From NCBI RefSeq assembly GCF_947495315.1, contig NZ_CANLYD010000017.1, positions 1 through 64,000 on the forward strand: a DNA stretch of 64,000 nucleotides, in the 5' to 3' direction. The DNA comes from an uncultured Aquimarina sp. Lineage in GTDB: Bacteria > Bacteroidota > Bacteroidia > Flavobacteriales > Flavobacteriaceae. A program made the translations under genes and the position numbers. Shown piece after piece: positions 17,321 to 27,205 of this stretch. Below the pieces are notes generated by a model, which ran no database searches, was not told where the DNA came from, and saw only the letters and a list, made by a program, of their open reading frames with translations. Position 1 is the first letter of the stretch. Each line of letters opens with the position of its first letter.

Positions 17321-17793
17321 AAATATATTCGAATAGTTAGTAAAACACAAATATGAAATATTCAATAAAAATGTTTTAAAGTCTATTTTTTGTCTATAAA
17401 AATTATATATATTGACTATAATTAGTTTATTTAACTTTTTTATTGATAATAAATCAATTTTAAATTTGCGATGTTACATTACTCTTAAAAATACGTATTT
17501 GAACTTAATTTGTACGTTTTGTGATAATCGTTTTATTCTGTTCTTTTTTTGCAAAAATGATAATTATACGCAACATATAGGCCTTGCGGAATACATGAGA
17601 TTAAACCTGGGCGAAAGATTGTAGTCATTTGTTTTTTATATATAATACAGTGCTTTGAGTTGGTTTTTAATTTTAAATATTAGTGAATCATTATGCTACT
17701 TTTTTTCGAAAAGTGTTTTTTTGATATATTCTTTTATGGATTTCATAATTCACCACGCTATTTGAAGTCTTCTCCTATAATTTGGTTTAGTTT
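17321..17793. other. Gene-poor region between globin and nitrate reductase genes
   Basis: No convincing protein gene. A third operator-like element, TACGTATTTGAACTTA (17492-17507), precedes TTAATTTG. The part 17540-17640 is less AT-rich than its surroundings (for example CCTTGCGG and CCTGGGCG) and could encode a small RNA or leader started from the plus-strand box at 17309 or near 17507. No terminator hairpin was found there. Confidence 0.35.
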
Positions 17794-17815
17794 TAAGTAA
17801 TAATACTTAATTTTG
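17794..17815 (+). promoter_or_regulatory. Nitrate reductase promoter with palindromic operator
   Basis: TAAGTAATAATACTTA (17794-17809) overlaps the -7 box TAATTTTG (17808-17815). The ATG is at 17847, giving a leader of about 25 nt. The arrangement is identical to that of nrtA. Confidence 0.7.
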
Positions 17816-17846
17816 TGATTGTGTTTAATTGTAACAAAACTCTTTT

Positions 17847-20800
17847 ATGGCATTTAAATCTTATAAGACTACCTGTTCGTATTGTGGTGTTGGTTGTGGA
17901 ATAATAGCTAAAAAGGATGCTAAGGGGGTGATTACCGTAGAGGGAGATCCCGATCATCCTGTGAACAAAGGAATGTTATGTTCTAAAGGAATGAACTTGC
18001 ATCATGTAGTTCAGGATAAGAGTGATAGGATTTTGTATCCAGAAATGCGATGGAGTAAAGGACATGAGCGTCAGCGAGTATCCTGGGATCAGGCTTTTGA
18101 TCGTGCAACGGCAGTTTTTAATACTATTATTGATAAATATGGACCTGATAGTGTAGGGTTTTATGTTTCTGGACAATGTCTTACCGAAGAGTATTATCTG
18201 GTAAACAAACTGACCAAAGGATTTATTGGGACTAATAATGTAGATACTAATTCTAGATTATGCATGAGTTCTGCGGTTGTGGGATACAAACAGGCGTTAG
18301 GCGAAGATAGCGTTCCGATTGCGTATGATGATATAGAATTAGCGGATTGTTTTATGATTGCTGGAGCTAATCCTGCTTGGTGCCACCCAATTTTATACAG
18401 AAGAATTGAAGCACATAAAGAACAAAATCCGGATACTAAAATCATTGTAGTGGATCCAAGAAAAACGCAATCTTGCGATATTGCGGATTTACATTTACAA
18501 ATCATACCTGGTACAGACGTTGTATTATATAATGCCATTGCTAAACGATTAATCGATCGAAGAAAAATTGATAAAAATTTTATAGCAAACCACACAGATA
18601 ATTACGAATTGCTAAAAGAGTCTTTGCAGTCCACTTCATTAACAGAAGCCGCAAAAGTTTGTGGAATTACTGTAGCTGATATTAAGAAAGCAGCTTCTTA
18701 CATAAGCAATGCTAAAGGGTTTATAACACTTTGGGCGATGGGATTAAACCAGAGTTCCATAGGAGTCAATAAAAATAATGCGCTTTTAAATTTATCCCTA
18801 CTTACGGGTCATATCGGAAAACCAGGATCTGGTCCATTTTCATTAACAGGTCAGCCTAATGCGATGGGAGGTAGAGAAGTAGGAGGAATGGCGAACCTAC
18901 TGGCAGCCCATAAAGATTTAGGTAATAAAGAACATAGAACAGAAGTTGCTAATTTTTGGGGAGGAAAAGAAATTTCTGAGAAACCTGGATTAACAGCTAC
19001 AGAGATGTTTGATGCTCTGGAAAGTGGAAAGCTAAAAGCAGTATGGATTATTTGTACAAATCCGTTAGTAAGTCTACCTAATGCCAATAAGGTAGAAAAA
19101 GCTTTACAAAATGCCAAGTTTGTCGTGGTTCAGGATATTTCACATCGTTCAGAAACCTTAGAATATGCTGATTTAGTTTTGCCCGCTGCAGGTTGGGCGG
19201 AAAAAGAAGGAACGATGACCAATAGTGAGCGCCGTATTACGTATTTGAATAAGGTAGTTGATCCTCCTGGAGAAGCGTTACCGGATTCAGAAATTCTTTG
19301 GAAGTTTGCACAACGAATGGGATACCGCGGATTTGATTACACATCGGTAGAAGAGGTGTACAAAGAACATTGTCGATTGACTAAGGGTACGAATATTGAT
19401 ATTACTGGGTTGAATTATGATCGACTAAAAAGCGAAGGTAGTTTTCAGTGGCCAGTACCAGAAAGCAATCATTTAGGAACTGCACGTTTATTCGAGGATA
19501 AGCGTTTTTATACGGATACAGGTAATGCAAAGTTTATAGTGCCAAGATTTACCAAACCAACTTCAGAATTATTAACGGAGAAACATCCATTGATCTTAAC
19601 AACGGGTAGAGTTCGTGATCAATGGCATACTAGAACCAAAACGGGTAAGGTAAATAGATTATTAACACATATCCCACATCCTTTCCTGGAAATGAATCAA
19701 GTAGATGCTTTTCTCAGAAAGATGAAAGATGGTGATATTGCTGTAGTAGAAAGTAAACGAGGAAAAGTACAGGTTAAGGTAAAGGTCAGCGATACTATTG
19801 GCAAGGGAGTGGTATTCTTACCAATGCATTGGGGTAAAGTATTAGGAAATGATTATGGAAGAGCTAATAATCTAACAACCAGTATTGTTGATCCTATTTC
19901 CAAAGAACCTGATTTTAAGTTCTCTGCAGTTCAGGTTTCAAAATTTGTAAAAGAAAAACAGAAGATTTGTATTATTGGAGCGGGTACTGCTGCATATCGT
20001 TTTATACAAACGTATAGAGAGCATAATATGGAAGATGAGATTACCGTATTTTCTAAAGAACCGTATCCTTTTTATAACCGTGTTTTGCTACCAGAATATG
20101 TGAGTGAAGAACTTACTTGGGAGCAATTACAAAAGATGCGAGAAGGTAGCATGGAATCTCTTAATGTAACTTTATCTACAAGTAATCCAGTTGCTGAGAT
20201 TAATAGAGAAGAAAAGTATCTTGTAGATAGCAAAGGAGAAAAACATCAGTATGATATGGTGCTAATGGCTACAGGTAGTCGTGCTTTTGTGCCAAAAGAA
20301 GTACCCATCCATTTGCCAGGGAGATTTACTATGAGAGATCGTGGTGATGCGGATAAACTAAAGACATATCTCGATGATACCGGTTTGCCCGAAAAGGAAC
20401 AACATGTAACTATTGTGGGAGGCGGACTATTAGGTCTGGAACTGGCAGCAGCACTTCGTAAAAAGGAAGTGAAAATTACTATTATACAACGAGGAAATCG
20501 ATTGATGGAACGCCAGCTAGATATTGTAGCCAGTCGTTTGTTGGCAGAGGATGTACGCGAAAAAGGGATACAAATTCATTTTGATAATGAGGTGGATACC
20601 GTATTTAATAAGGATTCCGGATCATTATTAGTAAACCTGAAATCAGGTAAATCATTTACTTGTAATGCTGTAGTTTATTCTATTGGTACCATTCCTAATA
20701 TTGATTTAGCGAAAGCTGAAGGTGTCACTTGTCGTCGTGGAATTGTAGTAAATCAATATTTACAATCTAGTGATCCAGACATTTTTGCAGTAGGAGAGAT

Positions 20801-21365
20801 TGCCGAATTCGAAGGTAATTTATTCGGAATTACTGCTGCAGCAGAACAACAAGCTGATGTGGTAGCAAAGTATCTTTTAGGAGATTTTAGTGCAATTTAT
20901 AGAGGGTCTGTATTTATGAATATTCTGAAATTTGAAGATTTGGATCTTTGTAGTATTGGTAATATTGATATGCCAAAAGATGATCCCACCTACGAAGAAG
21001 TTATTTTCATGGATGTAGGCAAGCGATTTTATAAGCGATGTATTGTTAAAAACGATTGGTTAGTAGGAGCAATTTTGATGGGAGATAAGAGTGAGTTTGC
21101 AGATTTTAAAAGGCTGATCGAAGAGAAAATAGAATTATCAGAAAAGAGAGAAGAATTACTTAGATCATCACAACCCGATGAACCTGTACTTGGTAAACTG
21201 ATTTGTTCCTGCAGTCAGGTGGGCGAAGGTAATCTAGAAGAAGCTATAAAATCTGGCTGCGAAGATTTCTCAGAACTGTGTATTAAAACAGGAGCAGGAT
21301 TAGGTTGTGGTAGTTGTAAGCCCGAAGTAAAAGAAGTGTTGAATAACGTAATGCAATTAGCTTAG
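17847..21365 (+). CDS. Assimilatory nitrate reductase fused to NirB-like NAD(P)H flavoprotein and BFD domain
   Basis: The 1172-residue cytoplasmic protein reduces nitrate to nitrite. Residues 1-690 are a molybdopterin oxidoreductase of the NasA/NapA type: 4Fe-4S cysteines C10, C13, C17 and C45, and the candidate Mo-ligand cysteine in NSRLCMSSAV (about 142). From about 705 to 1110 follows an FAD/NAD(P)-binding domain like the N-terminus of NirB/NasB, with GAGTAAYRF and VGGGLLGLELAAAL. The C-terminus (about 1118-1172) is a BFD-type 2Fe-2S domain, ICSCSQV and GCGSCKP. One polypeptide thus holds both the catalytic and the electron-input subunit. No signal peptide. The next gene follows after 2 bp. 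Confidence 0.93.
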   Translation: MAFKSYKTTCSYCGVGCGIIAKKDAKGVITVEGDPDHPVNKGMLCSKGMNLHHVVQDKSDRILYPEMRWSKGHERQRVSWDQAFDRATAVFNTIIDKYGPDSVGFYVSGQCLTEEYYLVNKLTKGFIGTNNVDTNSRLCMSSAVVGYKQALGEDSVPIAYDDIELADCFMIAGANPAWCHPILYRRIEAHKEQNPDTKIIVVDPRKTQSCDIADLHLQIIPGTDVVLYNAIAKRLIDRRKIDKNFIANHTDNYELLKESLQSTSLTEAAKVCGITVADIKKAASYISNAKGFITLWAMGLNQSSIGVNKNNALLNLSLLTGHIGKPGSGPFSLTGQPNAMGGREVGGMANLLAAHKDLGNKEHRTEVANFWGGKEISEKPGLTATEMFDALESGKLKAVWIICTNPLVSLPNANKVEKALQNAKFVVVQDISHRSETLEYADLVLPAAGWAEKEGTMTNSERRITYLNKVVDPPGEALPDSEILWKFAQRMGYRGFDYTSVEEVYKEHCRLTKGTNIDITGLNYDRLKSEGSFQWPVPESNHLGTARLFEDKRFYTDTGNAKFIVPRFTKPTSELLTEKHPLILTTGRVRDQWHTRTKTGKVNRLLTHIPHPFLEMNQVDAFLRKMKDGDIAVVESKRGKVQVKVKVSDTIGKGVVFLPMHWGKVLGNDYGRANNLTTSIVDPISKEPDFKFSAVQVSKFVKEKQKICIIGAGTAAYRFIQTYREHNMEDEITVFSKEPYPFYNRVLLPEYVSEELTWEQLQKMREGSMESLNVTLSTSNPVAEINREEKYLVDSKGEKHQYDMVLMATGSRAFVPKEVPIHLPGRFTMRDRGDADKLKTYLDDTGLPEKEQHVTIVGGGLLGLELAAALRKKEVKITIIQRGNRLMERQLDIVASRLLAEDVREKGIQIHFDNEVDTVFNKDSGSLLVNLKSGKSFTCNAVVYSIGTIPNIDLAKAEGVTCRRGIVVNQYLQSSDPDIFAVGEIAEFEGNLFGITAAAEQQADVVAKYLLGDFSAIYRGSVFMNILKFEDLDLCSIGNIDMPKDDPTYEEVIFMDVGKRFYKRCIVKNDWLVGAILMGDKSEFADFKRLIEEKIELSEKREELLRSSQPDEPVLGKLICSCSQVGEGNLEEAIKSGCEDFSELCIKTGAGLGCGSCKPEVKEVLNNVMQLA

Positions 21366-21367
21366 GT

Positions 21368-22804
21368 ATGGAAGAATTTATGCATAGAGTAAATATCAAA
21401 GGTGGAATTTTATCACCTAGTGAATTGCAACGAATCATTATGTATGCAGAAGATCTAGGATTAGAAACTTTTCATTTTGGATCCAGACAAGACATCATAT
21501 TTCCATCCAAAGATGCTAAAGGAAATATAGTCACTGAACACGAATCATTCAATACTGATTTTTTCGCTCCGGAAACAGAACAGAATATAAGCTGTTCTTA
21601 CGTTTCTATAGATATTTTTAACTCTACTGTTTGGTTACGTGGTACGACATATTTATACATTTTGGAACAGTTTAGATATAAACCTAAGCTAAAAATTAAT
21701 ATTTCGGATCCACAACAACAAATGGTATCTTTATTCTCAGGAGATCTTAATTTTATTGCATCTGCAAACGAAGATTATTGGTATTTATTCCTAAAATTAC
21801 CAGGTTGGGAAGAAGTGTTTTATCCGGTTTTGATATTTACCTGGGATATCGCAAAAGTAGCTCAGGAAATCGAAAGAATATATCAGAAAGTGAATAATGT
21901 TGATGAACTTTTTCAGTTTCTAAATGAGAGTATCGATACTAATAATCGAGTTATAGAAAAATCACTAAGTGTTAGTTTTAAACCATTTCCGTATTATGAA
22001 GGAATGAATAAAATGGGGATCAATCAATATTGGTTGGGACTGTATTGGAGAAATAATCAATATGATCTAAAATTCCTTAAAGCACTTTGTGAATTTTGTA
22101 TCGAATATCGAATAGGTAAAATATGTTTAACCCCTTGGAAATCCTTTATCATAAAAGGAATTCCGAAGGAATGTAAATTACCTCTGGAAAAACTTTTGGG
22201 ACAGTTTGGGATTAATGTTCGTCATTCTGCATTAGAGCTAAATTGGCATTTGCCGGTAGCCAGTCAGAAGGCACTGGATCTAAAAAAATTCTTGGTTATG
22301 AATTTTGACCAAAATGATATTAGTACCTACGGTATGACTTTTACGATAAGTATTAGGCGTAATCAAAAAAGATATTTCACATCGGTTGTTATAGAAGAAA
22401 ATAAAACACCCGAGGCCATAAAAGATTTTGTCATCAGACCTACCTATAATGTTCTATATGCTAAGAAATTTGACCCTAATACACGAAATTATATTGTATA
22501 TGCACAGGATATAGACCAAATGGATTTGCCCGCAATATTATTAGAATTGACAAAAGCTTATTTCCAGAATTTGGGAGAAGGAGACGAAGAAAGTTTTGCA
22601 GGGATTCCAGCTAAAAATGAGAAAACAGAGATCGAAGTATTTCAATGCAAAGATTGCCAGACGATATACGATCCATCTATAGGCGATCCAGTGTCAAATA
22701 TTTCAGCAGGAACTGAGTTTGAAGATTTACCAGAAACTTATCAATGTGCATTGTGTGAATCTTCTAAAGATAGATTTGAGAAAATGACCTTAGAGATAGT
22801 TTAA
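21368..22804 (+). CDS. Siroheme-reductase-like protein lacking cluster cysteines, fused to rubredoxin
   Basis: The 478-residue protein has the layout of nitrite/sulfite reductase half-domains: an N-terminal ferredoxin-like repeat (IKGGILSPSELQRIIMYAEDLGLETFHFGSRQDI) and a second repeat near 300. The TGC-x-N-x-C and GCxxxC cysteines that hold siroheme and the 4Fe-4S cluster are absent, so it should not reduce nitrite itself. The last 50 residues are a rubredoxin: CKDCQTIYDP and CALCESSKDRFE. Being 2 bp behind the nitrate reductase, it may bring electrons to that enzyme. The domain reading is by pattern, not by search. Confidence 0.72.
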   Translation: MEEFMHRVNIKGGILSPSELQRIIMYAEDLGLETFHFGSRQDIIFPSKDAKGNIVTEHESFNTDFFAPETEQNISCSYVSIDIFNSTVWLRGTTYLYILEQFRYKPKLKINISDPQQQMVSLFSGDLNFIASANEDYWYLFLKLPGWEEVFYPVLIFTWDIAKVAQEIERIYQKVNNVDELFQFLNESIDTNNRVIEKSLSVSFKPFPYYEGMNKMGINQYWLGLYWRNNQYDLKFLKALCEFCIEYRIGKICLTPWKSFIIKGIPKECKLPLEKLLGQFGINVRHSALELNWHLPVASQKALDLKKFLVMNFDQNDISTYGMTFTISIRRNQKRYFTSVVIEENKTPEAIKDFVIRPTYNVLYAKKFDPNTRNYIVYAQDIDQMDLPAILLELTKAYFQNLGEGDEESFAGIPAKNEKTEIEVFQCKDCQTIYDPSIGDPVSNISAGTEFEDLPETYQCALCESSKDRFEKMTLEIV

Positions 22805-22827
22805 GTACTATTGTTCTTTATAAGCTG

Positions 22828-23346
22828 TTATTTATTATGAAAATCTCGATTAGGAGCTATAACATCTTCTTGAACATATAAATCAACAATCGTACGAACC
22901 TGACCAGAAAACTGAGCATGTCTGTAGCGTAATTGTAGGCTGTCTTTACTTAGATACGTAATCTGAAAAGACTTATAATTCTTTTCTATATTCATCATTT
23001 TAGGTAGTTGATCACTTTGTAGTTTGATGAAGTAATGCCCTTTTTTACTTTGTGTGATTTCCCAATTGGCAATAAGAGATGGGCCACAATCGTGTTGTTC
23101 ACCATTATTATCTTTCATAGTCATATCGGGATTATAGGTAGTTCTGTATGATAAAAAGCAGCCTGCCATATTCATTCGTGTACCATCATTATGTCTTTTT
23201 GCTATTTTCCAGGTTTTACCCGATGTTCCTGCAATAAGCTCGGTAGAATTTTCAGGAATTTGATAAGGTTCTTTATTGCTCTTAGAACAGGAGGATGTTA
23301 CAATAATAACTAAAGCTAATAACAATGTTGGATAGTGTTTTTTCAT
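22828..23346 (-). CDS. Lipocalin-like lipoprotein, hypothetical
   Basis: I start at ATG 23346, which puts a lipoprotein signal (MKKHYPTLLLALVIIVTSSC) at the N-terminus and gives 172 residues. The mature protein begins with a flexible segment, then GKTWKIAKRHNDGTR and a beta-rich body (WEITQSKKGHYFIKLQ, SFQITYLSKDSLQLRY). This resembles the lipocalin-like lipoproteins common in Bacteroidetes. Binding partner unknown. It converges on the nitrate operon and is probably not part of it. Confidence 0.7.
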   Translation of the reverse strand: MKKHYPTLLLALVIIVTSSCSKSNKEPYQIPENSTELIAGTSGKTWKIAKRHNDGTRMNMAGCFLSYRTTYNPDMTMKDNNGEQHDCGPSLIANWEITQSKKGHYFIKLQSDQLPKMMNIEKNYKSFQITYLSKDSLQLRYRHAQFSGQVRTIVDLYVQEDVIAPNRDFHNK

Positions 23347-23564
23347 AATATAAAATTGATGATTCATTCGCATCAAAAATTGTTCCCATCTTAAAAGAAG
23401 CTGAAAGATTGTTAAAGTAATGTATTACCTTGCCGTTTCCTGTTATGGGTTACCGCTGCTCAGTATGCTATAACTAAAATGATAATTGTTTATCATACAA
23501 ACATTGATATCTTTTTAATATTTATCCCTAAGTTCGCAATACACAATTAACTTGTTACATTGCG

Positions 23565-24038
23565 ATGAAAGCAGCTACAGTAAGAGAATTAAAACTAGAA
23601 CTAAACAATTGTTCTCAACAGGAATTGGTAACACTTTGTTTACGATTATCTAAGTTCAAAAAGGAAAATAAAGAATTACTTACCTACTTGCTTTACGAAG
23701 CATCTGATGAAGACCATTATATAGCAGAAGTACGACAAGAAATTACCAAAGAGTTCGGTCTTATTAATACCAGTAGTTATTACTACATAAAAAAAAGTGT
23801 TCGTAAAATTCTACGTATCAGTAAAAAGTATATCCGATATTCTGGCAAAAAAGAAACAGAGGTAGAAATATTACTTCATTTCTGTTCAGAATTAAAAAAT
23901 ATGCGTCCTTCTATTAGAAATAACAACGTATTGCTAGGGATTTATGAACGTCAAATAGCTAGTATTAAAAAAAACATAACTACTCTGCACGAAGATCTAC
24001 AATATGATTATGAGCAAATGTTAGATGCTCTGGGATAG
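23565..24038 (+). CDS. Conserved-looking hypothetical protein, helical
   Basis: The 157-residue protein is rich in Lys, Glu and Leu and appears all-helical, without signal peptide or membrane segment. Features: KLELNNCSQQELVTLCLRLSKFKKENKELL at the start and YYYIKKSVRKILRISKKYIRYSGKKETEVEILLHF in the middle. I recognise no family. It stands alone, with its stop only 3 bp from the convergent S41 protease gene. Confidence 0.65.
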   Translation: MKAATVRELKLELNNCSQQELVTLCLRLSKFKKENKELLTYLLYEASDEDHYIAEVRQEITKEFGLINTSSYYYIKKSVRKILRISKKYIRYSGKKETEVEILLHFCSELKNMRPSIRNNNVLLGIYERQIASIKKNITTLHEDLQYDYEQMLDALG

Positions 24039-24041
24039 TTT

Positions 24042-25493
24042 CTATCCTTTGATCAATTTTAGAATATAATCCAGCTGACTATCTTTTCCTTGCATCAGAT
24101 CTTCTACAGAAAGCAGTACTGTGCGATCCGGAATAACACCAGAGCCTTTGGAAACGGTTTTGTCTTTAACATAATGTGTTATTTTTTCCATAGACATTAC
24201 CATAATAATCTTACTACCAGGTAACTCATAATAGACTGGAAATTGACCTGTATGAAAATAATAACCACCACCAGTTTCTTCTCCTACCAAAAGAATATCT
24301 GGATCGTTTTTAGCTAATAATGCTAAGGCAGAACCTGCAGAAAAAGTTGTTCCATCAGCTAATACATACACTTTACCATGAAATCTATCTCTATTGGGAA
24401 CCATCATGGTTTCTAAATCATCAAAATCCAGTTTCCATCCATCATATTTGGGATGATTGTAGAACTTATCTTTTAAAAACTCTTTCTCGCCATATGTTCT
24501 GGTCACATATTTTCGTTCTGGAACTTCTAGTGATGAAACAAAAGCACTGGTTCTTTGTTTATATAATTTGTTAGTAACAAAAGAAAAAAGATGTACAGAA
24601 TTAGGTCTAAAACCACCGTCGTTGTTTCGTATATCAATAATGAGATGCTTTATTTTCTTTTTATTAATTTCCTTAAAGAGTTTAATCAAACGAGCTTTAA
24701 ATGCTCTAATATCTACTCCAAAAGAGTTGACAACCAAAACCGCAGTTTTAAGATCTTTTTTATAGTATACAAAGGGTTCTTTCGTATTGATATGTTTTGA
24801 AAAAAAAGCTACTTTATCTCTTTCCTGATGATATTTTGAAAAATAAGAGTTTCGGTTAATATTTCGGTGTTTTGCATTGACGAAAGATTCTGCTGCCAGT
24901 GTGATTGTTTTCTCCGTACCATCTGGTTCTATATAATCAATGGTATATTCTTTTTGTAGACCATACTCATACGTATAAAACAGGCCGAATTTTAGTTCGA
25001 TATCTCTGTATTTTCTGGTAAGATTATAGCCATCAGTAGGAGTGTATTTTTTTAGAGCTTCCAGAATTTGTACTGTAGATTTACCTTGTATTTTGATAAT
25101 TTTCGAACCTATAGGTATCCCAAAATCATCCGTATCTATATAAAATTCTGCTTGTATGATCTTCATAATCAGCGGAAAATAATACTGCGTAGTATTAAGT
25201 GTATTAGGTGCAAAAAGTAACAGATGCCCATCTCTAATCTGGTCAGTAACCTCTTGCATTTTCTTAAATAATTCGATATCAGAAATCTCTTCTGTTATTG
25301 ATTCTTTGGTAACACCTAAAACAGAATCCAGATCACTTTCACTAATATATTCATAAAGTGAAGGATGTCCTTTTTTTAATACGTTTTCAAATATTTTAAA
25401 ATCTTCTTGTGCCTTTTCCAGCGATAGATTTTTCTGAGCAAATAGCGTAGTGGATATGATGAGCGAAAATACAATACACAAAATGCGATTCAT
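24042..25493 (-). CDS. Secreted S41-family (C-terminal processing) peptidase
   Basis: The 483-residue protein has a signal peptide (MNRILCIVFSLIISTTLFAQ). A PDZ-like region (about 100-160, with IPIGSKIIKIQGKSTVQILEAL) precedes the tail-specific protease domain. The catalytic serine is in GTTFSAGSALALL, preceded by LIIDIRNNDGGFRPNSV and followed by VGEETGGG, all typical of S41. It probably acts in the periplasm or at the surface on unknown substrates. It is a single gene. Confidence 0.85.
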   Translation of the reverse strand: MNRILCIVFSLIISTTLFAQKNLSLEKAQEDFKIFENVLKKGHPSLYEYISESDLDSVLGVTKESITEEISDIELFKKMQEVTDQIRDGHLLLFAPNTLNTTQYYFPLIMKIIQAEFYIDTDDFGIPIGSKIIKIQGKSTVQILEALKKYTPTDGYNLTRKYRDIELKFGLFYTYEYGLQKEYTIDYIEPDGTEKTITLAAESFVNAKHRNINRNSYFSKYHQERDKVAFFSKHINTKEPFVYYKKDLKTAVLVVNSFGVDIRAFKARLIKLFKEINKKKIKHLIIDIRNNDGGFRPNSVHLFSFVTNKLYKQRTSAFVSSLEVPERKYVTRTYGEKEFLKDKFYNHPKYDGWKLDFDDLETMMVPNRDRFHGKVYVLADGTTFSAGSALALLAKNDPDILLVGEETGGGYYFHTGQFPVYYELPGSKIIMVMSMEKITHYVKDKTVSKGSGVIPDRTVLLSVEDLMQGKDSQLDYILKLIKG

Positions 25494-25612
25494 GTGATAA
25501 TTATTAATATATAATCTATAAAGACTTTTTATAAGAAAAGATGTTACAACCCCTTGTTTTTTTGAGATGTAAATGTAATAAATTAGCGGTAAGTAGTTAT
25601 TATTAACAACAA

Positions 25613-25645
25613 AAAAACAGGTGCTTTTCGTAGCACCTGTTTTTT
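25613..25645. terminator. Bidirectional-type terminator
   Basis: AACAGGTGCT (up to 25625) pairs with AGCACCTGTT (from 25632) around a short loop, flanked by A-run and T-run. It lies just past the stop of the minus-strand gene ending at 25666 and so ends that gene before the S41 peptidase gene. Confidence 0.75.
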
Positions 25646-25665
25646 CGAATTTTATTGAAATATGA

Positions 25666-26973
25666 TTAATTCAATTTTCGTAATTGTTTCTTTATTTTGC
25701 GAATCGCAGATTCTATAGGTTTATCAGGTTCTATTACATTGTATTCTCCCCAAAATTCTGGATCAGAAAACCCTGAAGCCTCATCACTAATAACGACAGA
25801 GGATTTCAAACGATCCTTTGGTCTTACATTTTCGTTATTTGGGTTCTTTTTCCAATCGGTGATAGCCATTTCGATATTTAACTTGTAAGTAGAATTAAAT
25901 AATTTCTTTTTCCAATTTACTTTAAAAACCAAATCAATTTTTCCATAACCATAGTACCATTTACCATTTGATTCTCTATAATTCATATTATAGGTAGCCA
26001 CGGTAGGATATACTTTGGCTCTAGTTGGTTTTTTCCTAACAAATAATCTACTGGCCTTATCTCTGTCTTCTAGATTTAAACTAAAAACCGCTTTTGTTAA
26101 TGCCAATGTTTCAGAATCGATATATAATTTTCCATAATAATAAAGATCTTTTATATTGGGACGTTGCTTAAAATTAAGAACGTAAATATATCGATCATTA
26201 ATTTTAGTGGATTTATCAATACTAAACTCATATATTTTTAAAATATCTTCTGTGAAAAGAAGATCGGGGTTTTTCATCACATCAATAAATAATGTACTTG
26301 ATGGTCCTCCTTGAAGCTTTAAAGTCAGTGTATCCAACTTTTTATAATCCGCACTTTTTCTAGCTTTGTATAACTTAATAATATCAGTTTTACCAGAAAC
26401 ATAAGGCTTTTTATATACATCAACTACGGCCTCAGAAAGTGATACGTAAGTTCTCCTTCTTTTTATAGTTTCGCGATAAAAAGCGGTCATGATGGTATTA
26501 TCATTTTGGTAGTTTGCACCACGTCGTTTCATAACGGCTTTGATAAGAGCTTCTGGGTCGGTGGGATCGATATTTACTTCTGATAGTTCTGTTATCGTTG
26601 CACTTAATTTAATTTTTGTTTTATTACCTTTTAACGAAGAAAGTGAAACCACTTGATCTTTGTATCCCAGAAAAGACACAGTGATTTTATCATCTGCAGC
26701 AGTTTTCGGCACTTTTAACAAAAACTCACCTTCGCTATTGGTGATCGTCGAGATGTTGGTTCCATTCAATAAAATTGTTGCAGATACTAATGGGTCATTA
26801 GAGACTATATCTACTACAATTCCTTTATATTCATCATAATTTACACCATTCTGGATATCGGTGTCTTGAAAAAAGCTAAATGCTTGCAGATTATTGGAGT
26901 ATCCAATAATTAGAAATATACAGAATAAAAATGTGATACCATTTTTACGTAAAAAAATACTTTTTTTGTCCAT
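25666..26973 (-). CDS. Carboxypeptidase-regulatory-like domain outer-envelope protein
   Basis: The 435-residue protein has a signal peptide (up to about FSFFQD) and a CarboxypepD_reg-like domain (about 48-130: GIVVDIVSNDPLVSATILLNGTN and TNSEGEFLLKVP). A DUF5686-like beta-rich body follows (AVMKRRGANYQNDNTIMTAFYRETIKRRRTYVSLSEAVVD is characteristic). Such proteins sit in the outer membrane or periplasm of Bacteroidetes; their role is not established. It forms its own transcription unit. Confidence 0.78.
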   Translation of the reverse strand: MDKKSIFLRKNGITFLFCIFLIIGYSNNLQAFSFFQDTDIQNGVNYDEYKGIVVDIVSNDPLVSATILLNGTNISTITNSEGEFLLKVPKTAADDKITVSFLGYKDQVVSLSSLKGNKTKIKLSATITELSEVNIDPTDPEALIKAVMKRRGANYQNDNTIMTAFYRETIKRRRTYVSLSEAVVDVYKKPYVSGKTDIIKLYKARKSADYKKLDTLTLKLQGGPSSTLFIDVMKNPDLLFTEDILKIYEFSIDKSTKINDRYIYVLNFKQRPNIKDLYYYGKLYIDSETLALTKAVFSLNLEDRDKASRLFVRKKPTRAKVYPTVATYNMNYRESNGKWYYGYGKIDLVFKVNWKKKLFNSTYKLNIEMAITDWKKNPNNENVRPKDRLKSSVVISDEASGFSDPEFWGEYNVIEPDKPIESAIRKIKKQLRKLN

Positions 26974-27205
26974 ATCAGATTCATTCAGTTAATAATTGCA
27001 TTCTTTAATTTTTGAGGTAGAATGTCGATTATACAAGATACTAAAATTACAGATGATTTTTAGAATACAATAGTTAAAAATGAACTAATATGGTAGTCTT
27101 TTTGTTCTTTATAAAGAAATATTATGTTTCCTTAATAAGATGTTTTAAAACGATTGTGTTTGTAATATGTGTTTTCTTTTATACTGAAGAAAGGTTTTTT
27201 TAATG

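Noticed and set aside
17412..17624. 70-codon plus-strand ORF between globin and nitrate reductase
   Set aside because: Its sequence is dominated by Phe, Ile, Asn and Leu as expected from AT-rich non-coding DNA, and it overlaps operator-like elements.
21368..22804. Functional siroheme nitrite reductase
   Set aside because: The four cysteines binding siroheme and the 4Fe-4S cluster are not present; the only CxxC pairs belong to the rubredoxin tail.
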